NCBI GenBank assembly: GCA_025917655.1
Contig: CP084613.1
Coordinates: 3,598,001-3,662,000 of the forward strand
Length of the DNA: 64,000 bases
DNA from: Chlorella sorokiniana
Lineage: Eukaryota > Chlorophyta > Trebouxiophyceae > Chlorellales > Chlorellaceae
Direction: 5' to 3'
Part shown: one piece after another, positions 56,853-64,000 of the stretch
How the letters are laid out: each line of letters opens with the position of its first letter
Position numbering within the stretch: the first letter of the stretch is position 1
Notes under the pieces: model-generated
Databases searched by the model: none
What the model saw: only the letters and a program-made list of their open reading frames with translations
Told to the model about the DNA's origin: nothing
Program-made: the position numbers and the translations under genes

Positions 56853-59234
56853 ATGGGCGACTCTGGGCCCCTTGTTTTCAACTTGGCCCGGCTGCGCGCT
56901 CCTGACTTTAGCCTCGATCAGCCCGTCCGCTTCCAACTGCAGCAAGACCTAGTGCAAGATGACCTGGCCGTGCAGCGCTCCTCGATGCCGGTCAGCTCGG
57001 CGGCAGCCACCTTTGCCAGCCGGGTAGAAGCGGCCGCCGCCCGGCCCGCCGCCGGCGGACTGTTGACCCTGCCGCAAAGTTTTGGTGCTGTGTACCTGGG
57101 TCAGGCCTTTGCAGCCATCATCACAGTCGCGAACTACAGCGACATGGCGCTTACAGCAGTTGGGCTCAAGGTGTGCATGGGTGCTGGGCGAAGCAGACGT
57201 GCGGGGAAGGGGGCACCCCCTTCCGGGCCGTCCCCTCCTCCGGACCTACCCCGGCATCTGCCTGCCCGCAGGTGGAGCTGGCCACGGAGCGCTCCCGCCT
57301 AGCTGTGCTGCACGACTCGACCGCCGCGCCGCTGCCCAGCCTGGCTCCAGGTCAGCGCAGCGACTTCCTGGTCAGGCACGATGTGAAGGACCTGGTGGGT
57401 GGGGGGGGCAGGGGTATGGGGTTGGTGGTGGCGGTTGCCCTTTCATTTGCACTCATCTGCACACTTGAAGGGGAATGGGAGCAGCGGGGAGGGGGACCTC
57501 TGAAGTTCTCACAGTAAGTCTGCATGCTCAGCCGGCCACGCATCATGCACGGAGGCGGATGAAGTTTGGCTCGATCACTGGCTGGCTGTGACTGGCTGGA
57601 GCGCATGCGGTGCTGCACGCAGGCGCAGCATGCACACCAGCCCTCAGGCTGGCGCCCCCTCCCCCGGCCCCTCGGCCCGCAGGGCAACCACACGCTGACC
57701 TGCACAGCCAGCTACGGGCTGGCGGACGAGCGCCGCCTGCAGGGCCAAGCCTTCTCCTTCACAGCCCTCAACCCGCTGGTCGTCCGCACCAAGGTGCTGC
57801 GCAGCCGGCTGCTGCTGCAGCTGTTGCCCGCAGGCTGGATGGGCGCTTTTCGGCGGCAGTGAAGCACACCTGCCTGTGCGCGCTCGCTCCTGGGTCGTCC
57901 TCGCAACCTTTGGCATGCGCTGCCGCGTGCCGCCCTGCCTGACACCCAAGCCATGCCGCCGTCCCAGCGCTTTGATGCCCCACCCCGCCGTCTCGGCCCC
58001 GCTTGCCGCAGCAGCGCCAGGTTGGCGACAGCGTGCTGCTGGAGGCCAGCCTGGAGAACGCCACGCGGGCGCCCATGCTGCTGGAGGGCGTCACCTTCCT
58101 GCCCACCCCCGCCTACACAGCGCACCGCGTCGGCGGCAGCGGCGGCGCCTGCGAGTCTGGGCCGCTGGGGTGCGTAGAAGGGGGAATGTGGGTTTTTTGC
58201 GCTGCTCTGATCGCGGCAGGTCTGACATAACCGTGACTGGTGTGCTTTCGTAGCCATTGTGAATGTGCCGCCAGCCCCCTTGCCTCCCAACAACCAACAC
58301 CCACTCACCCTGCTTCTTTCATCCCGCGCGACAGTGCCTACATACAGTCGTTGCCCCTCATCCCTGAGGGCGGCTCTTCTGCTTACATCTTCCGCCTTGA
58401 GAGCGCCGCCAGCGCCGGCTCCAGCAGCAGCGTCCACAGCCGCTGGCAGCCCTGCCACCCCCGGCGGCAGTCCTGCGCGCACGCCCAGGGGCGGCGCTGG
58501 CGCGGCCGATGCGGGAGGGGCGCTGGGCCGCATGGAGATCCGCTGGAGGGGGCCCATGGGGGAGGTGGCCCGGCTGCAGACCCAGCAGATTTGCCTGCCT
58601 CAGCAGGTGGGGCGGGGCGGCGCGAGGGCCCGCTTGCAGGCTGGCCAAACTGAGGGATGCGATGCGATGTGTGCATGCCGTGCCATGCCTACCCCGCACC
58701 GCGGCTGCCCCGCGCGCAACGGCCTGCCCCCCCGCCAAACCCCCTTGCCTGGCCGCAGGCGCAGCCAGAGGTCAGCCTGGCCTGGACGGGCCTGCCAGCT
58801 CGTGTGGCGGTGGGGGCGCCCTTCACCGCGGCTGTCAGGCTGCGCAGCCACGTGGAGCGGCGGCTGGGGCCCCTGGAGGTGGGCCTGCCAGCCGAGTGGG
58901 CGTCGCCGGCAGGCAGCCCCTCCCGCAGCGGCAGCCGGCGCGCCAGCGCCAGCCCCAGCCCCAGCAGCGCTGCCTCGATGCAAGGGGTGCCCGCTGGCAC
59001 CGCGCTGCCCCTGCATGCACCCGGCGACGTGGCGGGAGCTGTACGGCTGGATGGGCTCCAAGCCGTGCTGGTGCCTGAGCTGGGGCCGCTGCAGGAGGCG
59101 GAGGCGCGGCTGCGGCTGGTGGCGCTGGCGGCGGGGCAGCAGGCGCTGCCGCCGCTGGCGGTCGTCAGCGAGCGGGACGGCAAGCAGTACAGCGTCCTGC
59201 CCCGCTGGAGCTGTTTGTGGACAGTGCAACCTGA
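56853..59234 (+). CDS. Trafficking protein particle complex subunit 13 (TRAPPC13)
   Basis: Subunit of the TRAPP II/III tethering complexes at the Golgi (DUF974 family). Start MGDSGPLVFNLARLRAPDFS at 56853. The signature GLLTLPQSFGAVYLGQAFAA then IITVANYSD matches human [20 protein letters not shown]. Later exons give DFLVRHDVKDL, GNHTLTCTASYGLADERRL, FTALNPLVVRTK (human FKVLKPLDVKTK), VGDSVLLEASLENATRAPML, then PLIPEGGSSAYIFRLE, LGRMEIRWRGPMGEVARLQT (human LDIVWKTNLGERGRLQT), and a beta-rich C-terminal region LPARVAVGAPFTAAVRL. The likely end is LELFVDSAT with the stop at 59232-59234, one base out of frame with the preceding codons at a CCCC run near 59202. About 530 residues, slightly longer than the animal protein. 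Confidence 0.88.
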
Positions 59235-60409
59235 CTGCAGGGGGTTCCTTCCCGTCCATCGCTGCTCTGTGTGCGTGCAGATGCCCGTGTTACACAAGGA
59301 ATTTGCCGTTAAACAGCCTCATGATCGCAACGCATGTGGACTGTGCAAAGCAGCAGTGCGCTCTGGGTTGGCGCGCACGCAAACCAGCTTAGGGAGAGAG
59401 CTGGCCTGGCGGGCGCCATAGCAAATAGGGTGGAGGTGGGGCTGGGCGGTGTAGTAGAGGAAGGCATGGTTTTCCCAGCGGGAGGGCCGGCAGGGGCGAC
59501 ATAGACGGGCAGGCACGGTGGCATGACGGCGCAAAGATTGCCCAAAACTTCAGGCGGCGGCGCACCGGGCCGTCGCCGCGGTGCGGCGGTGGTCATTGTT
59601 GTACAGCACGAGGCAGGGGCCAGCTGGCTGCAAGGGCGTGCTGCAGCCCTGCAGCTCAAGGCCTGCCCCGGCAGAGGAACGCTACCGTGGGAGTCAAAGG
59701 TGTGTGTCAATAACGAAAAAGAGGAGGGGTGCGTCACGGGGCTGCAGCAAATGTCTGCAGAACAGGATGCGGGAGGGGGCCCCAGCCCCCGACACGCGCC
59801 GCGGCGGAATGGCGCTGGTCGGCGCAGAAAAGAGAGGCGTGTCAGGGTTGGTCGGCTCATGTGCACAGCGAGCTGAGGTGTGCTCCGCAGTCAGTTGCAG
59901 GGTGAAGGCGGCGACTGCTTGTATGGTGTGCGTGCGCCAAGGGAGTCGGTCGTCATCGTCGTCAATGTGAGTAGGTCTATCAAAAAGGCGCCGGGGGCCA
60001 GGTGGTGGCTCGAAGGGAAGACCAATACAGGAGAAAAAGCACCGCAGAGGTGAGGGCAGGGATGGGACGAGTGAGGGGGCGGGCGGGCGGGCGGGGGGAG
60101 CATGAGGCGCCGCACACTAAGCAGGTGTGTGGGGCCCAAGAGGAACGAGGCAAGGTGGGAGTCTTCTGGGGATGGATCCAGGGGGAGGTGTCGGCAAAGG
60201 AGCAAACCACACAGCAGGGCAGCACGCAAAGTGCCTTGCAGGAGCAGGATTTGTTTAGCGGGGCGCTTGGACAGCGCCGCGTGGCAAATGAAAAGAGCAA
60301 CGGCAGGGTGGTGGTTTCATTTGTGGGGGAGCCAAGAGGCTGAGGTAGGACCCGTGCGGGCGAGGCCCCATGCGGCAGCAGGCTGTGTGGCGCGGCGGCC
60401 GCGGGCCGG
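59235..60409. other. Convergent 3' region, no gene called
   Basis: It lies between the TRAPPC13 and SAP30-like stops. A minus-strand stretch near 59545-59660 (CLVLYNNDHRRTAATAR) reads like coding sequence for a few dozen residues, but has no start or flanking exons. The rest is G-rich plus strand, likely UTR. Confidence 0.4.
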
Positions 60410-62160
60410 TCATCGCGGCAGGCCCATGCGGTGCCGCTTGATGGCCGACAGGAAGCATGCGATGACCTCGCCCTCGTCAACCTGCTGCGAGGCAAAGTGC
60501 TCCGACACAGCATCCAGAAGCTGGTCGCGAGAGGCCTGATCAGAGGAAGGCTGCAGGGGAGGGGGGGATGAAAGGATTGATACATCAAGGAGCCCAGGGA
60601 GGTCGGGAGCGCGGCGGCTGCTAGCAGCCAAAGCGGCAGAGGCGGCGCTCCACCGCAAGAACTGGCGCTGGTAGCTGCCACGTTCAGGCGCCTGTTGCAG
60701 TGCGGGAAGGACCCTGGATCATCTCTGATCACTTTCAAGACAGCGGATAAAGTGTGCATCAAGGGGGCAGGGGCTGGAGCGGCGGCAGGGGCTGGAGCGG
60801 CGGCGGCGGCGGTATCCGCGGTACGCCTTCTCACCAAGTGGTACACAGCGCCATACCGCTTCAGCGACGTTGTCTGCAGCTTGCTCAGGTTGATGCGAGG
60901 CTGAGAGGCGCCACGGGCACTGTGCAGCCGCGTGCGTCCCAGGTGGTCGTCAAGCCGGGGCTGCGGCGGCACCGAGGAGGGGCGCCGCGGTGGTCGCGGC
61001 CGGTCTGCAAGCGGCGGCGGAGGTGGCGGTGGGGAATGTCAAGATACTACTGCGCAAGCCGCGCAGCATGGAATTCCAGTAGCCGCTGTCAATACTGTTC
61101 ATGCACGTGTGGACACAGTCAGGTGATTGGCAGATGAAGATGGGGGCGCCCAGATGAGGTGGGGGCAACTTGCCTTCTGCATGCGGCTCGGCAGGCTCGT
61201 AGGGATATCCCCGCGCTGCCAGTTGCTGCTGCTGCTGCTGCTGCTGCCGCCGCAGCTCCTCTTCCTCCTCCTCAGACATGTCCTGCAACATGGAGAAAAA
61301 GAAGGACAAGATCAGTGAGAGGCGCAGCCCGTCTGACGACGGTGGGAATATGCAGCGGCATGAGCGGGCCGACTTGTGACTTGCCTGCTCGTTGGCAGTG
61401 GGACGCTCCAGAACCTCCAGGGCATTCCGCTGTAGCTTTACCTCCTCCCCCGTGCGCAGCACCTGTAAACGAGGGAAGCATCCTTTGGGTGTCGGGGGCA
61501 GCCCGGAACTCGGCCGGTACCCGCCTTTCTGACAAGCTGAATCGTTAGGGTGAACCCAACCGACAGAGGCGGACCGCCAGCCAGCGAGCGTGCAAAGGTG
61601 CGCGCGGAAGGGCACACAATCGGCAGGGCGCACGCGTCGCCTCGCCACCCCCTCTGCCATTGGCTTATAGCTAATGACATTCATGTGAGTTCCTACCTGC
61701 AGCCAATGCCAGCCTCCAAGGCCCACAGCGCGCTTCACGATGCAGGTCTCTCCACGAGAGTGCCTTTGGTCCTGGCATTGCCTACAATGCGCACTACCTG
61801 CATATGAGATCAATGAAGCGCATCGAGCAAACGGGTTAGGTGGAGCGACCCGTTGGGCGCATCTCATGGCAGTCGGCACCGCGTCCAGGTGCACGCTCGT
61901 GCGCTCGTGTCGGCTACCCTATTTATGAAACGGATCGCTGGATCGATTGCAAGCGGGCGCAAGCTGCAAGACCCCACAATCCACACCACAGGCCTCACCG
62001 TCCTCTTCGGGAGCAGCGCCAGGCTATCGTTTTCGCTGTCTCCCCCGCTGTCTGGTTCTGCCGGGTTGTGTAAGGGTTGCGAGGACTGCAGAAAGAAGCC
62101 AGGCGGCTGCAGGGCAGCCTGCAGGCTCACCGCCCAACCTGAACTGTCTAAGGTGGTCAT
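60410..62160 (-). CDS. SAP30-like subunit of the Sin3 histone deacetylase complex
   Basis: Bridges Sin3 to histone deacetylases in the nucleus. Five exons close exactly into 219 residues: 61999-62160, 61385-61462, 61174-61282, 60835-61004 and 60410-60550. Exon 1 is MTTLDSSGWAVSLQAALQPP. Exon 3 has an acidic/Gln run (EEEEEELRR then eight Q). The Sin3-binding domain starts PRINLSKLQTTSLKRYGAVY and ends SRDQLLDAVSEHFASQQVDE, GEVIACFLSAIKRHR, matching the SAP30 pattern (V-x-L-x-KLE-x-x-x-LRRY ... QL-x-x-AV-x-xHF-x-SQ-x-x-DE-x-x-VI-x-x-F). Introns 61283-61384 and 61005-61173 both start GCAAGT and are GC-AG introns; the phases work only with those donors. There is no zinc finger, as in SAP30L-poor plant and algal forms. 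One of the cleanest genes of the window. Confidence 0.9.
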
Positions 62161-62410
62161 TCTGTTGTGATTCTCTTTTACGAAATACGCTGCGATTGGT
62201 TGCAATGCAGACGGAATCCAAATGAGCCACCTCAAGACCTCGCACGGCTGCTGGCGCCTGCCAGCGGGGCCTCCCATGCGATCCCAATCCACCTCTGTCG
62301 CAGCTCCTGGCCCCCGCAGCGGGCCTCAAACGGGCAAATACGCACTGGGTTACAGCCCGAGGGGGCCGACCGCGGCCAAAGCTCGAGGGACTTGGGGCCA
62401 CATGGCGGCG

Positions 62411-64000
62411 TCACCCAGAGGCGGCGGGGGCTGTGCTGAAAACCAGAGCTGCATTTGTCCCACCGAAGCCGAAGCTGTTTGAAAGCACCGCTCTTGGGCC
62501 ATGTGGAAGCTGCAAGGGTTCCCCAGCCACCAACCCCGCCAGCAACGGAGGGTCGGGGTCACTCAGGTTGACCGTCGGTGGGGCGACGCCATGCCACAAC
62601 GCCAGCAGCGTGAAGATGCCCTCCACCGCCCCTGCCGCACCCAGAAGGTGGCCTGTGGCGCCCTTGGTTGAGGACACAGCAATGGGTGGCCTGCCAGACG
62701 TTGAGGCTGGCGCGGTGGCAGCCTCGCCGAAGACAGACGCAATCGCGCGCTGCTCAATGTCGTCACCTGGGGTGGGGGGTGCAGAAGTACCAGAGCTGGT
62801 CTGCCCGCTTTGCTTGCATGAGGAATGGACGTGGGCAATGCTCTGCTTTGCCCCTCCGTGTCCTCCCCACCTTCCCCTCACCTTGAGGCGTGGAGGTGGC
62901 GTGGGCATTGATGTAGCACACATCGCTTGGGGCCAGCCCAGCCTGAACCAGCGCCCGCCGCATTGCCAGCTGCGCACCCACGCCGTCGGGCGGCGGCTGA
63001 GTGATGTGGTGCGCGTCCCCGGAGAGCCCGTAGCCGCGCACCTTTGGGGCCACCAGGGTGGGTGTGGGGCGGCAGTTGCAGGGCAGGGCTCAGCACATCC
63101 GCAGCAGTGGTGACAGGCAGCCGCAAGCACAGCTGCCCTGCGCTGCTCAATTGTGAACTTGCACCCAGCAGAGCCAGACAAACCAGGCAGTCAAGCAGTG
63201 TCCAAGATTTGCTACTGCATGCTGAGGCAGGAGCGGACACCACGCCACCCTGGCCCAGCCACGCGAGCTCTCACTCGTCGCTACACACCCACCTCTCCGT
63301 AGATGCGCGCCCCCGGCGCAGCGCATGCCCCAGCTCCTCCAGCACTGCCACACCCGCCCCCTCCCCCATGACGAAGCCGCCCCGCGCGGCGTCAAAGGGG
63401 CGGGAGGCCGAGGCGGGCGCGTCGTTGAAGCGCGTGGCCAGCGCCTTGAGGCGGGAGAAGCCGCCCAGCGCCACCGCGTCGATGCACGACTCGGTGCCCC
63501 CCGCCAGCATCACGTCGGCGTCGCCGCGCCGGATCATGCTACGTACAGCGGGGCAGCAAGGGCAGGGGAGGGGCGTGCTGGGCGTGGTGGGCGCTTCGGG
63601 GCCGCAGTCCAAGCACCTCACCCAACAGCGTTCGCGTGTGCACAAGGGCGACAGTGCAGCCAGAACAGCCAAAGGCAGCCGACGCCGCTGCTGCCCCGCC
63701 GTGCCACCTGAAGGCGTCGCCCAGCGCGTGAGCGCCGGTGGCGCAGGCTGTGGCCACCGCGTGGTTGGGGCCTTGGAGGCCGTGTCGGATGCTGACGGCC
63801 CCCGCCGCCATGTTGACCAGCGTCTTGGGCACGATGAAGGGGCTCAGCCGCCGCAGCCTACCCTCTGCCTGCTCAAACCGGGGCGGGCAGCAGCCATTGC
63901 AGGTGGGTCTGGCAAAGAGCAGCCTCCCACTAGGGTAAGCATGTCTCCCGGGCCCAGAAGTGAGAGCCCTCTAGCTGGGCGGCAACGCGAGCAGCAGCAC
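62411..64000 (-). CDS. 3-oxoacyl-[acyl-carrier-protein] synthase, mitochondrial type (5' end beyond right edge)
   Basis: Condensing enzyme of type II fatty acid synthesis. Visible exons give [20 protein letters not shown] then [20 protein letters not shown] with the active-site Cys of [26 protein letters not shown] and [20 protein letters not shown] follow, then [20 protein letters not shown] (first catalytic His) and [20 protein letters not shown] (catalytic Lys and second His), and finally [18 protein letters not shown], with a stop at 62411-62413. The Cys-His-His triad is complete. [14 protein letters not shown] and [15 protein letters not shown] resemble single-copy mitochondrial KAS of plants more than plastid KAS I or II, but the targeting peptide lies outside the window, so location is inferred. 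At least four introns. Confidence 0.92.

Noticed and set aside
59523-59876. Plus-strand 117-codon frame and the antisense stretch near 59545-59660
   Set aside because: Neither has a motif, a start context or flanking exons; likely UTR of the convergent genes.

Overview
The window looks like nuclear DNA of a green alga, most likely a trebouxiophyte of the Chlorella kind. It is very GC-rich, with short genes packed on both strands and many short introns. The gene set fits a photosynthetic eukaryote: a plastid bL34 precursor, CSP41b, a psbB RNA maturation factor of the Mbb1/HCF107 type, a peroxisomal Lon protease, a complex I subunit and a mitochondrial-type ketoacyl synthase. I see no transposon, virus-like element or CRISPR array.

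Layout. 1-2895 (-): zinc-finger protein of unknown role, running off the left edge. 3051-4592 (+): a strongly divergent histone H3-like gene. 4593-7109: hairpin tandem repeat, tRNA-Ala(CGC) and a 97-bp minisatellite. 7110-12944 (-): peroxisomal Lon. 13460-14404 (-): bL34. 15228-16413 (+): pterin-4a-carbinolamine dehydratase. 16793-20158 (-): winged/three-helix HTH protein. 20928-21495 (-): PIG-Y-like. 22256-22875 (+): NDUFB10/PDSW. 23165-29359 (-): Sfi1-like centrin-binding protein. About 30120-30788 (+): single-pass membrane protein. 31013-33644 (+): ELMO domain. 34042-39662 (+): FUSC/aromatic-acid-exporter-like membrane protein. 40011-41465 (-): small RRM-SR protein. 41775-43255 (+): LRR-like. 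43482-43811 (+): C-terminal half of an adenosine-specific kinase. 44029-45886 (+): RHF-type RING-H2 ligase. 46300-49008 (+): myo-inositol oxygenase homologue lacking most metal ligands. 50145-52729 (-): CSP41b. 53311-56529 (+): Mbb1/HCF107. 56853-59234 (+): TRAPPC13. 60410-62160 (-): SAP30-like. 62411-64000 (-): ketoacyl synthase, running off the right edge.

The genes form no operon or cluster; they are ordinary neighbours in a compact genome. Two stand out. The H3-like gene keeps a gap-free H3 tail alignment but has lost K9 and K27 and gained an acidic C-terminal tail. The inositol-oxygenase homologue has kept the fold but replaced four of the six metal-binding residues, so it is probably a pseudoenzyme.

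Caution on sequence quality. In at least a dozen conserved genes the reading frame slips by one base inside an otherwise perfect exon, usually at a short homopolymer. The simplest reading is consensus indel errors, not pseudogenes. Exon boundaries below were read by eye from splice signals and family similarity. Where exons are listed exactly (bL34, PCD, NDUFB10, SR protein, SAP30) the splice sites are explicit; elsewhere only outer limits are meant.
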